The notes under the pieces are model-generated. The model made no database searches, was not told where the DNA came from, and was given only the letters and a program-made list of their open reading frames with translations. A program made the translations under genes and the position numbers. This document shows positions 34,423 through 43,394 of a stretch of DNA of 64,000 bases, one piece after another. Position 1 is the stretch's first letter. Each line of letters begins with the position of its first letter. The stretch lies in assembly GCA_964469455.1 (NCBI GenBank), contig CAYXZX010000001.1:1-64000 (forward strand). The letters run 5' to 3'. Source of the DNA: Fen-999 sp964469455 (GTDB taxonomy: Bacteria > Pseudomonadota > Gammaproteobacteria > Burkholderiales > Rhodocyclaceae).

Positions 34423-35394
34423 TCAGGCCGGATAGAAGTTGGGCAGCACGGTCTTGTCGTCCACGCGCTCGACCTTGCCCTTCACCTTCATGCCGATGAA
34501 TACCTGTTCCGGCTCGCAACCGGCAAGGTTGGCGATCAGGCGCGTGCCCTCACGCAACTGCACCACGGCGCAAAGCAGCGGGTAGGGGTAGCCGGGAAAC
34601 TTCGGGTAGTGGAGTTCGGTGAAGCTGTAGACCTCGCCTTCGAGGCTCGACTCGATGGAATCCCACTCGGTCGAATTGCATTGGCCGCACATCGGCCGGG
34701 GCGGGTGGCGCAAGGCACCGCACGACTTGCAGCGCTGGATCATGAGCTTGCCCTGGTCGATGGCATCCCACCACCAGGCATTGTCGTGGCCACGCGGCGC
34801 CTGGATGCGCGTCGGCAGCGCCGGCTTTTCCGCGGCGCCGCCGGTGCTCGCCTTCGCTTCGGCGGTCTCGGCATTGGGCATGAACTTCAGGACGCGGAAC
34901 ACCTGGCGGCCGATATCGGCACCGGTCTGATCGGTGAACTTCGTCACGGTTTCGATGAAATAGCCGACGCCACGGCCGGTGGCCTTGCGCTCGGAAATAT
35001 TGTCGATGACGGTATGCGCCGTGACCTGGTCGCCGGGTCGCAAGTCACGGTAGAAATCGGTCGAGGTATTGGTTCCCAGCACGCCGACAAAGCCGTGGGC
35101 ATCGAAGACCTTGTGCAGTTCGCGCTGCACGTCCATCTCCGGCTCCTGGCACATCGAGTAGCCTTCCATGGACCATATCTGCAGCATCGTCGGCGGCGCG
35201 ATGATGCCGCCCTTGCTGGACTTCGCCGCAAATCCGGGGTCGTGGTAGACGGGATTCTCGTCCCCCGTCACCTCCGTCCAATGGCGGATCATGGCCAGAT
35301 TGACATCGTCCTTGCCCTTCTTTGGCGCGCTGACTTCACGCCCGACATAGGCGTGGATCTTCGCTTCAAAGTCCCTGGTTTCTTCTGGTGTCAT
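34423..35394 (-). CDS. ChsH2-like MaoC-DUF35 fusion protein
   Basis: The 323-residue protein starts at ATG 35392-35394 behind GGGGAAG. Residues 1 to about 175 form a MaoC-like hotdog domain with TGDENPVYHDPGFAA and KATGRGVGYFIETVT. From about 200 on there is a DUF35 OB-fold with a zinc ribbon, CKSCGALRHPPRPMCGQCNS, then GEVYSFTELHYP. This fusion is diagnostic of ChsH2. The hotdog half pairs with ChsH1 for hydration and the DUF35 half docks Ltp2 for retro-aldol cleavage. It is the first of the three-gene module, 65 bases after the flavoprotein gene. Confidence 0.88.
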   Translation of the reverse strand: MTPEETRDFEAKIHAYVGREVSAPKKGKDDVNLAMIRHWTEVTGDENPVYHDPGFAAKSSKGGIIAPPTMLQIWSMEGYSMCQEPEMDVQRELHKVFDAHGFVGVLGTNTSTDFYRDLRPGDQVTAHTVIDNISERKATGRGVGYFIETVTKFTDQTGADIGRQVFRVLKFMPNAETAEAKASTGGAAEKPALPTRIQAPRGHDNAWWWDAIDQGKLMIQRCKSCGALRHPPRPMCGQCNSTEWDSIESSLEGEVYSFTELHYPKFPGYPYPLLCAVVQLREGTRLIANLAGCEPEQVFIGMKVKGKVERVDDKTVLPNFYPA

Positions 35395-35459
35395 ACGTGC
35401 TTCCCCATGTTGTTCGACCGCACTGCCTGCGGCCAAGGATCAACAAAAAACTGGCACCA

Positions 35460-36932
35460 TCACTTTCGTGCCGCCGCCGATCGACCCGCCTGGCGACCGA
35501 AGAAACTCGAGTCGCCGAGCGACATGCCCGAACTGTAACCCTCACCCCAGCGCGGCAGGCCACACGCGGTCCGTCCCGCCGCAAAAAGTCCCGGGAGGGC
35601 CTCGCCGGCCGGAGTCAGTACCTGGCCGGTGGTGGTCGTCCACAAGCCGCCCAGGGTGAACATCGTGGCCGGGTAATCGCTGGAACAAAAGCTCAAGGCC
35701 GCAAAAGGCGGCTTGACCAGGGGCTTCAGGAACGCCTCGGCCTTGTGCCAGGTCGGATCCGCTCCCTGCGCGGCATGCCGGTTGTAACTTTCGATGGTGT
35801 GAGCCAACTCACCTGCCGGCAGGCCCAGTTCCCGTTCCATCTCGTCCCAGGTCTCGCCGACCGCCGCGATGTCGATGTCCCGATTGGTGATGGGTCGTTC
35901 AAAGATTTCTTCGTCCACCAGCAGCCAAACTCGTCCGTTGGGTTGACGCAGCATGTAATGCGTCACGCGGCCGTGATAGGCATCCTCGTTGATGAAGCGC
36001 TGCCCCAGTTCGTTGACGAAAATGCCCTTCACCAGCGACTCGGGCGGAAAAAACGGACGCGTGGCGAAGACCTGATCCATGTGGATCGCCGCTGCCCCCA
36101 CCGATATGCCCATGCGTATGCCCGAGCCATCGTCGTTGCCGCCGGTGGTCGGATTCGGGCAGCCTTGTGCCAGCGGTGCGTAGGTGCGCACCATGTCCTC
36201 GTTGCAGATGAAACCACCGGCACAGAGGATCACGCCCTTGCGCGCACGAACCGCTCGAGGTTCGCCATCGATACGTGCGACGACGCCGTGGACGGCATCA
36301 TGGCAATCCGCCACCAATGCCAGCACCCGGGTGTTGAAGTGCGCGTTGGCGCCAAGCGCGAGCGCCCTGGCACTGAGCTTTTCCATGATCAGCTTGCCTG
36401 CGCCCCATCCCGGCAGCTGGGCCGCGTGACCGCGAGGCGCCGGCTTGGCCAGCTGGGCGAAAGGCCAGGCTGCCTCGCTACCGGACCAGATAAGGGTGTC
36501 GTCGGTCAGCGGTTCCAGCCACTTGCCCGGCAGATAGGTGCCCTTGAAGGGAACGCCCTGCTCCCCCAGCCAATGGAAATGCGCGACGGCGTTATCGGCA
36601 TAGAGCCGCACCCGCGCCTCGTCGGCACCGGGCCCTCCCGCCATCATCAGATACTTGACGAAGTCTTCCGTCGCGTCATCGAAGCCGGCGGCACGCTGCA
36701 CCGGCGTACCGCCGCTGCCGCCCAGATAGAATTCACCGCCCGAAAGCGCGGCGCTGCCGCCCGCCGCCGATGCGACCTCGAACACGTCGACCCGCGCCCC
36801 GGCGTTGCGCGCCTCGATCGCCGCACAAGCACCGGCGATGCCGAACCCGACGACCACGACATCGGTCTCGGCATCCCATCGCTCGACATCGTCCAGACGC
36901 AGCGGCCGGGACGGCGAATAGTCAATTGACAA
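35460..36932 (-). CDS. FAD-binding oxidoreductase, KstD/fumarate-reductase-like
   Basis: The 490-residue flavoprotein has the FAD motif VVVVGFGIAGACAAIEARNAGARVDVFE near the N-terminus, GGSAALSGGEFYLGGS, and the C-terminal LPGLFAAGRTACGLPRWGEGYSSGMSLGDSSFFGRQAG. It belongs to the same superfamily as 3-ketosteroid delta-1-dehydrogenase but ends in GYSSG rather than the Y-A-G-A-G of KstD (see 47409). Relatives include 3-ketosteroid delta-4(5-alpha)-dehydrogenases and uncharacterised proteins. TTG 36930-36932 with GGAG nine bases upstream is chosen; TTG 36947 is possible. A steroid double-bond redox reaction is likely but not certain. Confidence 0.75.
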   Translation of the reverse strand: MSIDYSPSRPLRLDDVERWDAETDVVVVGFGIAGACAAIEARNAGARVDVFEVASAAGGSAALSGGEFYLGGSGGTPVQRAAGFDDATEDFVKYLMMAGGPGADEARVRLYADNAVAHFHWLGEQGVPFKGTYLPGKWLEPLTDDTLIWSGSEAAWPFAQLAKPAPRGHAAQLPGWGAGKLIMEKLSARALALGANAHFNTRVLALVADCHDAVHGVVARIDGEPRAVRARKGVILCAGGFICNEDMVRTYAPLAQGCPNPTTGGNDDGSGIRMGISVGAAAIHMDQVFATRPFFPPESLVKGIFVNELGQRFINEDAYHGRVTHYMLRQPNGRVWLLVDEEIFERPITNRDIDIAAVGETWDEMERELGLPAGELAHTIESYNRHAAQGADPTWHKAEAFLKPLVKPPFAALSFCSSDYPATMFTLGGLWTTTTGQVLTPAGEALPGLFAAGRTACGLPRWGEGYSSGMSLGDSSFFGRQAGRSAAARK

Positions 36933-37029
36933 TGTATTCCACTCCAAGATTGCCCTATCGGTAAAGCATGGGGTTCGGGGCCGGGGCTGTCATACCCCAT
37001 TCAGATTAGGATGGAACGGGAAGCGCCGT

Positions 37030-37668
37030 TCAGTCGCCCGACAGCGGTTGCCGCATCTTCAGCTTCACCGCCTGCGCGAGTCCCGGCATCTCGATCTGCC
37101 TGCGACCCGCTTCCTCCGCCGAAAGCGGCGACGTCGCGACCATGGTCGCATGGCAGCGGCGCGCGAGTTCCTGGTAGGTTCGGGTCCCCGTCCGCTTGCG
37201 GTCGATTTCCTGCTCCGACAGTTCGCGCACTACCTTCGCCGGCATCCCCGCCACCAGGCTGCGCGGGGGAATCTCCGCCCCCGCCTTGACGAAGGCACAC
37301 GCACCGACAATCGACGACTCGCCGACATGGGCATTGTCCATCACCACCGCATTCATGCCGATCATCACATTCCGGCCGATCCGGCAGCCATGCAACACGG
37401 CGCCATGGCCGATATGGCCGCTCTCTTCAACGATGGTCTCCGTACCGGGGAAACCATGCATGACGCAGGTATCCTGGATGTTGACGCCGGCCTCGATCAC
37501 CAGCCGACCGAAGTCGCCACGCAGGCTTGCGCAGGGACCGATGTAACAGCCCGGACCGACCACGACGTCACCGATCAGGACGGCACTCGGATGAACAAAG
37601 GCCGTCGGATCGACCACGGGAACGATGCCGTCGATGGCATAAACGACAAGCGACGCGGTCAGGGACAT
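37030..37668 (-). CDS. PaaY/gamma-carbonic-anhydrase-like hexapeptide-repeat protein
   Basis: The 212-residue protein (ATG 37666-37668, GGAGAG site) has left-handed beta-helix hexapeptide repeats: PTAFVHPSAVLIGDVVVGPGCYIGPCASLRGDFGRLVI, then HIGHGAVLHGCRIGRNVMIGMNAVVMDNAHVG. It has the three-His arrangement of the gamma-carbonic-anhydrase/PaaY/CaiE group (positions in VMHG, HIGHG and LHG). PaaY removes CoA from dead-end thioesters in phenylacetate degradation, and a similar rescue role is plausible here. The C-terminal 40 residues beyond the repeat are typical for PaaY. Confidence 0.78.
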   Translation of the reverse strand: MSLTASLVVYAIDGIVPVVDPTAFVHPSAVLIGDVVVGPGCYIGPCASLRGDFGRLVIEAGVNIQDTCVMHGFPGTETIVEESGHIGHGAVLHGCRIGRNVMIGMNAVVMDNAHVGESSIVGACAFVKAGAEIPPRSLVAGMPAKVVRELSEQEIDRKRTGTRTYQELARRCHATMVATSPLSAEEAGRRQIEMPGLAQAVKLKMRQPLSGD

Positions 37669-37725
37669 GCTTCTCTCCAGCTGGTTGATGTCAGGCACGC
37701 GGATCGAACGGTACCCGTCGAACCA

Positions 37726-39000
37726 TCATGACCGTGTTTCCGCATGAATCGGAAAGCGGTCGAAATAGAAGCGGAACCGCTCGCGCAGGTGCGCCGGATC
37801 GGTGGCGAAATCCCGCGTCAGGTTGTAGACGACCCTGCCGTCCTTGCCGCGCGGATGACCATCGACATAGCCCTTGAGCCGAACCCTGGCCGCGTTCGTC
37901 AGCTCGAGGCCGGCGACGCGATACACCTGCTCCACCGTAGCCATCTCGTCCGCCATGAAGACGTGGAACATCGAGTCGAAGCCGCGCTCGGCCGGAATCA
38001 GCGACCGATCGCGCACGCAGGCACGCAGCAAGTGTTCGACACGGTCGCTCCAGTAGTCGATGAGCGCCGCCGCGTCCACCCGCTTGCGGCCGATCCGCTG
38101 CGAATAGGCCTGCATGGTGACGGTCGACTGGATCACCGCGACGGGATCCCGATGCGTGAAAATGACCGCGGCATCGGGGAACACACGGTTCAGCACGGGC
38201 AACTGCTCGATATGCTGGGGACACTTCAGCACCCAGCGCGCCCGCGTGTCGCCATGCATGCGCCTGCGCCATTGCAGCAGCTTGAGCACGGTCTTCATGT
38301 ACTCGTAATGCGGCGTCTGATCGTGTCCGTAATAGTGGTCACGCCAGAACGGCGAGTGGTTGAGCCATTCGAAGTTGTAAGACGCGAAATCCGGACCCAT
38401 CAACTCCAGTTCCTCGTGGATGTGGTCCGGCGCCATCGGATGCATCGCCGCGATGAGCGGCGTCGTGCGCTGCATGCCCTCCCACGCCTCCATGCAGCGT
38501 CGATATCGCGGGTCCGTGCCGTCGGGAAGAAGCGGCTCTCCCGGCAAGGGCAGCGGCTCGTACGATTCCCATAGCGGCAACGAATGAAATCGGTCGTCCT
38601 CGGCCAGCAGATTGACGAGGTGCGTCGTCCCTGAACGCGGCAGTCCTGCCACGATCACCGGCCGATCGATCCTTTCATCATGAATCTCCGGATGGCGTTT
38701 CAGGGTATCCCGAATCAGCAGCCGATTGCTGGCATACCGAACCAGATAGCCGTGCAAAGTCAGGCGTGACAGAGCGGTGATTTCAGGATCTCGATCCCAC
38801 CCTTCGCGCAATACACGCAGGCGAATCCGAAAATCCTCGGGTCCGAAATCCGCCAGCCCCGTGCGATGACGGGCCACTTCGAGGATCCCCTCTTCGCTGA
38901 AATCCACCGGCACCGTCTCGGCCCAGGCCAGGGCCTGGCGCTGGATTTCGGATAGTCTCGGCCGGGGAAGGTCATCGATGTCGATCGCATTACCCGCCAT
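37726..39000 (-). CDS. PAPS-dependent sulfotransferase family protein (copy 2)
   Basis: The 424-residue protein has the 5'-phosphosulfate loop PVIVAGLPRSGTTHLVNLLAEDD (about residues 102-124), RWVLKCPQHIEQLPVLNRVFPDAAVIFTHRDPVAVIQS and the C-terminal HPRGKDGRVVYN. It belongs to the same family as the protein at 24151-25317 but is clearly different in length and sequence. ATG 39000 overlaps the TetR stop by 11 bases, so it is co-transcribed with the regulator and the SDR. Substrate unknown; a steroid or sterol hydroxyl is the contextual guess. Confidence 0.78.
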   Translation of the reverse strand: MAGNAIDIDDLPRPRLSEIQRQALAWAETVPVDFSEEGILEVARHRTGLADFGPEDFRIRLRVLREGWDRDPEITALSRLTLHGYLVRYASNRLLIRDTLKRHPEIHDERIDRPVIVAGLPRSGTTHLVNLLAEDDRFHSLPLWESYEPLPLPGEPLLPDGTDPRYRRCMEAWEGMQRTTPLIAAMHPMAPDHIHEELELMGPDFASYNFEWLNHSPFWRDHYYGHDQTPHYEYMKTVLKLLQWRRRMHGDTRARWVLKCPQHIEQLPVLNRVFPDAAVIFTHRDPVAVIQSTVTMQAYSQRIGRKRVDAAALIDYWSDRVEHLLRACVRDRSLIPAERGFDSMFHVFMADEMATVEQVYRVAGLELTNAARVRLKGYVDGHPRGKDGRVVYNLTRDFATDPAHLRERFRFYFDRFPIHAETRS

Positions 39001-39739
39001 GTCCCCTCCCCTGTCCCAGGCGCATCGTGACTAGATCGGATGGTTGCGACGGCCCTCGCAGTACGGCGACGATGGAGTCTTCGAGGGTTCCCAAAAACAA
39101 TTCGGTATCCATGGAAGCATCCATCGTGTCGGCCAGTTCGAGCATGCGCAGGTGGTCAGCCAGGCCATGAAAGAGCAGCACGGCGGCCAGCATCGCCCTC
39201 TGCTTCAGCACCGCCACCGGCAACTCCTGTCCGGCCAAGGCGCGCTCCAGGAACAACGTGAAGCGATCATTGGCCGGCAGCTTGAGGGGCGACGGCCCGG
39301 CATGGCGGACATGGACGGTATGCAGGGCCACCAGTTGAGCGTTGATGCGAATGAAATCACGGCCACCGTCCGGATCCGTCAGTTTCGCCGCCACCGGTCG
39401 CACCAATGCGCGAACAACATCGCTCAAGTCGAAGTGGCCAACGCGCTCGAGCTCATCCAGCAGCACGTGCCGGCGGGCCACGATGCCCGGCACGTGCTTG
39501 TCGATGATGGCCTGCAACAGGCTGTCCCGGCCGCCGAAGTGATACTGGCAGACCGCGGCGTTGCGCTGGCCCGCCAGCTTGCCTATCTCGGCGAGCGTCA
39601 CGCCATCCACACCGCGCGAAGCAAACAGTCTCTCGGCGACCGTAATCAGCTTGGCCCGTGTTGCGGCGCTGCGAGGTGTCAGACGCTCCTGGAGGCTTTC
39701 GCTGGCAAGCGCAACAGCCATGTTCCCGTGATCCCCCAT
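38990..39739 (-). CDS. TetR-family transcriptional regulator
   Basis: The 249-residue regulator has an N-terminal TetR DNA-binding domain: AATRAKLITVAERLFASRGVDGVTLAEIGKLAGQRNAAVCQYHFGGRDSLLQAII (about residues 20-73, quoted in the order helix 1, turn, recognition helix). The C-terminal ligand domain, about 150 residues, is family-typical and not diagnostic. ATG 39739 shares bases with the SDR stop (TAATG), and the 3' end overlaps the sulfotransferase. It is the only DNA-binding regulator of the island seen here, so it is a candidate for the 17-bp dyad found at seven sites. That link is inference; no dyad copy was found at its own promoter. Confidence 0.85.
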   Translation of the reverse strand: MGDHGNMAVALASESLQERLTPRSAATRAKLITVAERLFASRGVDGVTLAEIGKLAGQRNAAVCQYHFGGRDSLLQAIIDKHVPGIVARRHVLLDELERVGHFDLSDVVRALVRPVAAKLTDPDGGRDFIRINAQLVALHTVHVRHAGPSPLKLPANDRFTLFLERALAGQELPVAVLKQRAMLAAVLLFHGLADHLRMLELADTMDASMDTELFLGTLEDSIVAVLRGPSQPSDLVTMRLGQGRGHGG

Positions 39740-40497
39740 TAACCGACCACCGAGTAACCACCGTCCACCGGCAAGGTCTGGCCGGTCACAAAGCGCGCTG
39801 CCGCGCTGGTGAGGAACAACACGGCGCCGGCGATATCCGCCGGATCCCCAAGGCGCTTCAGGGGCGTACGCGCGAGCACCGGTTCGACCATGGCGGGAGT
39901 CGACTCGAAGTGCCCCATCATGTTGCTGCGGATGAAGCCGGCCGCCACCGCATTCACGCGTATGCCCTCGCCCGCCCAGGCCATCGCCAGTGTTTTCGTC
40001 AATTGGACGATGCCGGCCTTGGCGGCTCCGTAGCCGGGCACCGCCGTCACGCCGAAATACGATGTCATCGACGCCAGTCCGATGACGCTGCCGCCGCCCG
40101 GCAAGTCGCTGTTCGCCAGTTTTTCCCGACAAGCATGCGCCATCCGGTAAGCCCCGAGCAGATTCACCTGCACCGACCGCTCGAATACCGCCGGGTCGTA
40201 TTCATTCTCGGCGGCATAGTTGCAGCCGGCGTTATTCACGAGGATATCGAGCCCGGGCAGCGCGCCGGCCACTTCCAGAATCCGGTCACCATCCGTCAGC
40301 TCCAGTTGCAGGTATCGATAGCCGTCCAGGTCCCCGTCATAGTCGGCGGCACTCGGCCGGGTTCCGGTAATCGTGACCTCGGCGCCGGCTGCGCGGTATG
40401 CGGCGGCAATTCCGGCGCCAATACCATGGCTGCCGCCCGTCACCAATACGCGGGCATTGCGATAGTCGAAAGTCACGTTGGACCGACTCACATCCAT
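39739..40497 (-). CDS. Short-chain dehydrogenase/reductase
   Basis: The 252-residue SDR (ATG 40495-40497 with GAGGAG upstream) has VTGGSHGIGAGIAAAYRAAGAEV, NNAGCNYAAENEYD, GLASMTSYFGVTAVPGYGAAK with the catalytic Ser/Tyr/Lys, and RFVTGQTLPVDGGYS. The TGTRPS after strand 2 favours NADP. It follows the metallo-beta-lactamase-fold gene by 12 bases and couples to the tetR start. An alcohol/ketone step on a steroid or side-chain intermediate is likely. Confidence 0.82.
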   Translation of the reverse strand: MDVSRSNVTFDYRNARVLVTGGSHGIGAGIAAAYRAAGAEVTITGTRPSAADYDGDLDGYRYLQLELTDGDRILEVAGALPGLDILVNNAGCNYAAENEYDPAVFERSVQVNLLGAYRMAHACREKLANSDLPGGGSVIGLASMTSYFGVTAVPGYGAAKAGIVQLTKTLAMAWAGEGIRVNAVAAGFIRSNMMGHFESTPAMVEPVLARTPLKRLGDPADIAGAVLFLTSAAARFVTGQTLPVDGGYSVVG

Positions 40498-40508
40498 GTC
40501 GAATCTCC

Positions 40509-41777
40509 TCACGTCCGCTTGAGGGCGGCATCAAGCTGGTCGATGCGAAAGCGCAGCCAGCCGGTTTCCCAGAAATTTGTCGCACCCGAACGCTCAAGCA
40601 AGGCCTCGTGCGTGTCCCGTGCAAGCTGGAGCGCCTCGCGGTGATCCGGGTCTGCCGCCAGCGCGGCCTCACCCAACAGCAAAGCCGCTTCCGGGTCTCC
40701 CGCCACCAGCCTGCTGCGGCCGCGCGAGACCACCGCATCGATACCGGCCATTTCGACCAGGTCGGGATAAACGTGCCGAGGTTGCGTGGGATAGAGTTCG
40801 CTGGTGGCTTCGGCCTTGAACCAGCCCATATAGCTCTCCCAGAATGTCCGCACGGCCCAACTCACCTTGCCATAGCCCTCTCCCACATGAAGCGCCTCCG
40901 GAAGCCTCACTTCTCGCATCAGCGTCCAGATGTCCTTGCCGCCATTCATGCCCTTGAGGGTTTCCCGATGGACGAACTCGACCGCAGCCTCAAGGCGGTC
41001 CAGACAGGCTTTGATCAAGTCCGAGCCCACGATCGGCGCGAAGTGACCCGTGATCAGCATCTCGGGAGCGAGCGCTCGAACGCGCCGCAACGACGCGAGA
41101 TACGGCTCCGCCCACCGATACTTGTCACCGCGGATGGTGTTGAAATTGGGGAAATGAGGAAACAGGGGACCAAACAGGTTGCCGGAAAACAGTATCCGAT
41201 GCTGCGGCAACCAGACGACACAACTGTCGATCGTCTCGCCCCCGGGGGTCGAGTACAGTTCGAATGAGGTCTCGCCAACCTCAAGACGACAATGATCGTC
41301 GAAACTGATGTCAGCCTCGGGCACGTCCTGAACAAACGCCGGTCGCGGTTCCGTTTCGCCCCTGGCAGCCTTCGCCAGGGCACTCTTGAACCAGATCGAC
41401 GACTGTGCCTGACGCACAGGCTTGATGCGCCGATCATCTTCCTGGCAGGCATCCAAGTGCCTCTGGGCAACAAGTTTGGTTTGCGATTCGCGGAACAGGC
41501 TGACACCTCCCACATGGTCGACATGTCCCTGCGTCAGCAGGATATACGGCGTCGGCCCCGGACAGATCGCATCGAATACCTTCTTGTGCACCGGTGACTC
41601 GAATCCCATTCCCGTGTTAATGACAACACGTCCCGCCCCGGTGAGCACCATATAGGCGTTCGATAAACCCGGCGACATATAGATGAAATCGGTGATCGCC
41701 GTTGCCTTATCCTGACTGGCCGCTCGATTCGCAAAAAAATCCGGCCGCTGAAATACCAGTTGACTGACAATATCCAT
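40509..41777 (-). CDS. Metallo-beta-lactamase-fold protein, alkylsulfatase-like, with altered metal ligands
   Basis: The 422-residue protein has an MBL domain followed by an alkylsulfatase-type dimerisation region (about residues 290-400, with ALLLGEAALAADPDHREALQLARDTHEAL). The canonical HxHxDH motif reads TQGHVDHVGG: Gln83 replaces the first His, with His85, Asp87 and His88 kept. The bridging Asp position reads ILFSGNLFG, that is Asn for Asp, and a later His is present in LITGHFAPIV. The metal site is therefore probably modified. The protein may hydrolyse sulfate esters or thioesters. It starts a minus-strand operon with SDR, tetR and sulfotransferase. Confidence 0.75.
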   Translation of the reverse strand: MDIVSQLVFQRPDFFANRAASQDKATAITDFIYMSPGLSNAYMVLTGAGRVVINTGMGFESPVHKKVFDAICPGPTPYILLTQGHVDHVGGVSLFRESQTKLVAQRHLDACQEDDRRIKPVRQAQSSIWFKSALAKAARGETEPRPAFVQDVPEADISFDDHCRLEVGETSFELYSTPGGETIDSCVVWLPQHRILFSGNLFGPLFPHFPNFNTIRGDKYRWAEPYLASLRRVRALAPEMLITGHFAPIVGSDLIKACLDRLEAAVEFVHRETLKGMNGGKDIWTLMREVRLPEALHVGEGYGKVSWAVRTFWESYMGWFKAEATSELYPTQPRHVYPDLVEMAGIDAVVSRGRSRLVAGDPEAALLLGEAALAADPDHREALQLARDTHEALLERSGATNFWETGWLRFRIDQLDAALKRT

Positions 41778-41902
41778 GATTCTTCCATTACCAACCGTGC
41801 ATCCAGCACCGAAGTCTTTTAATGCTAATATTTTAATAAGCTTGGAGCAATCATTTTCGTCGCAAGCGCCCTAGACGTAGACCAAGAGTTGGGACTTCGC
41901 CC
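41778..41902. promoter_or_regulatory. AT-rich divergent promoter region
   Basis: The 125 bases between the MBL-fold gene and the alcohol dehydrogenase gene contain the AT-richest stretch of the island (41817-41840, with TAATATTTTAATAAG). It must carry both divergent promoters. No copy of the 17-bp dyad was found here. Confidence 0.45.
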
Positions 41903-42925
41903 ATGAAGCATTACCGACGACAGCTTCGCGTACATCGACCAGACGTTCTCACCCTGGACGAGTTACCCGTTCCGGCGCCCGGCCCCGGGGATGTGCTCGT
42001 GCGTGTCGCCACATGCGGGATCTGCGGCACCGACCTGGGTTACCTGGCCAGAGGCGGCGTGCGCGGTCCCGGCGACCATCCGATGGCACTCGGGCACGAA
42101 TTCTCGGGAATTATCGAGAGTACGGGGAAACAGGTCGAGGACATGTACCCCGGCATGCGAGTCGTTGTGAATCCCGATGACGACGCCATCGGCAACGGTG
42201 GCTCCGAAGGCGGTTTTTGCGATACCGTTCTGATCCGCAACGCGTGCCGTGGCGGCAATATCCACCTGGTTCCCGACGACCTCAGCCTCGAACTGGCAGC
42301 CTTGGTGGAGCCCTTGTCGGTCTCGCTGCATGGCGTCAATCGCGCCGGAGTCAAGCCCGAAAGCAAAGTGGTGGTGTACGGGGCCGGTATGATCGGCCTG
42401 GGTGTCCTCATCAATCTTCGGCGGCGCGGAGTTCGTGACATTGTCGTGGTCGATCGTCAGGAGTTTCGCCTCGACCTCGCCGGGCGTCTTGGAGCCCGCG
42501 CGACGATCAATGCGGCCCGTGATGACTTGCGGGCGGAACTGGCCAAACTGCATGGCGAAAGTACGAAATACGGCTTTGCCTCCGTCAACACCGATATTTT
42601 CATCGATGCCGCCGGCGCCGGCGAGCTGCTGCAACGCACGATCGAGATATGCGCCTACGGGGCTCGCATTGTCATCGTCGCCGTCCATCGCAAACCCATC
42701 CCGCTGGACCTGCTGCCCGTGATGGCCAAGGAAATTGAACTTGCCGGTTCGATCGCCTATCCCGGCGATGAATTCCAGGAAATCCTCGGCATGCTGGCCG
42801 GACGAGAGGTCGACGTCACGCCCCTGATCACCCATCGCTTTCCGCTCGACGAGGCATCGACTGCCTTCGCGCGGGCTCGCGATGTCGATAGCGCCATCAA
42901 GGTCATGGTGACCATCAACGCGTAG
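41903..42925 (+). CDS. Zinc-dependent medium-chain alcohol dehydrogenase
   Basis: The 340-residue MDR protein has CGICGTDLGYL (catalytic Zn Cys), GHEFSGII (catalytic His-Glu), and the nucleotide fold VVVYGAGMIGLGVLINLRRRG followed by DRQEFR. The usual four-Cys structural zinc loop is replaced by NPDDDAIGNGGSEGGF, so the structural zinc is absent. Residues 208-226 insert a short charged loop. Its closest general type is threonine/sorbitol dehydrogenase-like. It begins the plus-strand block 41.9-44.4 kb and is followed 10 bases later by an AhpD-like gene. Confidence 0.82.
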   Translation: MKHYRRQLRVHRPDVLTLDELPVPAPGPGDVLVRVATCGICGTDLGYLARGGVRGPGDHPMALGHEFSGIIESTGKQVEDMYPGMRVVVNPDDDAIGNGGSEGGFCDTVLIRNACRGGNIHLVPDDLSLELAALVEPLSVSLHGVNRAGVKPESKVVVYGAGMIGLGVLINLRRRGVRDIVVVDRQEFRLDLAGRLGARATINAARDDLRAELAKLHGESTKYGFASVNTDIFIDAAGAGELLQRTIEICAYGARIVIVAVHRKPIPLDLLPVMAKEIELAGSIAYPGDEFQEILGMLAGREVDVTPLITHRFPLDEASTAFARARDVDSAIKVMVTINA

Positions 42926-42934
42926 GAGTTCCAT

Positions 42935-43384
42935 ATGTCATTCACCAGCGTTACGGTTGAACTCGGCGCAAGCCCCGACATCGAAGACGCCTTTCACTCT
43001 GTGTGGGAGGCACTCGGGCACCAGAATCATCTGCCACCCGCGCTGCTTGAGCTGGCCAGATTGCGCCTGGCCGCCATGCACCGTGCCGACGACGAGATGG
43101 CGATGCGTTCGCCGTGGGCAACAGGGCTGTCCGAGCAGAAAGCCGCGAGTACCCTGGCGGGGAACTGGCATCGCGACCCCAATTTCAATGCGTCCGACAG
43201 GGCAATACTGGCCTTCACCGAGGTCTATGCACAGGGTGCGGAATTCATCACGGACGAATTGGCGGCGGACGTCAAGGACCATTTCGGCGATACGGGGCTG
43301 GTTTGCCTGATCGAGGCGCTGGGGTTCATTGATGCCCGCATCAGGCTGGCACTGGTCTTCAACCGTTTCCAGCCACGCACCTGA
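42935..43384 (+). CDS. Carboxymuconolactone decarboxylase/AhpD-fold protein lacking the CxxC pair
   Basis: The 149-residue protein fits the CMD/AhpD helical fold with LLELARLRLAAMHRADDEMAMRSPWATGLSEQ near the middle. In active AhpD-like peroxidases this region carries ExxxCxxC; here no Cys lies at those positions and His-Arg-Ala-Asp fills the spot. It is immediately followed by a second, CxxC-containing member (43395). The two may form a hetero-oligomer, with this subunit structural, or it may act as a cofactor-free isomerase or decarboxylase. No function is assigned. Confidence 0.68.
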   Translation: MSFTSVTVELGASPDIEDAFHSVWEALGHQNHLPPALLELARLRLAAMHRADDEMAMRSPWATGLSEQKAASTLAGNWHRDPNFNASDRAILAFTEVYAQGAEFITDELAADVKDHFGDTGLVCLIEALGFIDARIRLALVFNRFQPRT

Positions 43385-43394
43385 AAGGATAGCC

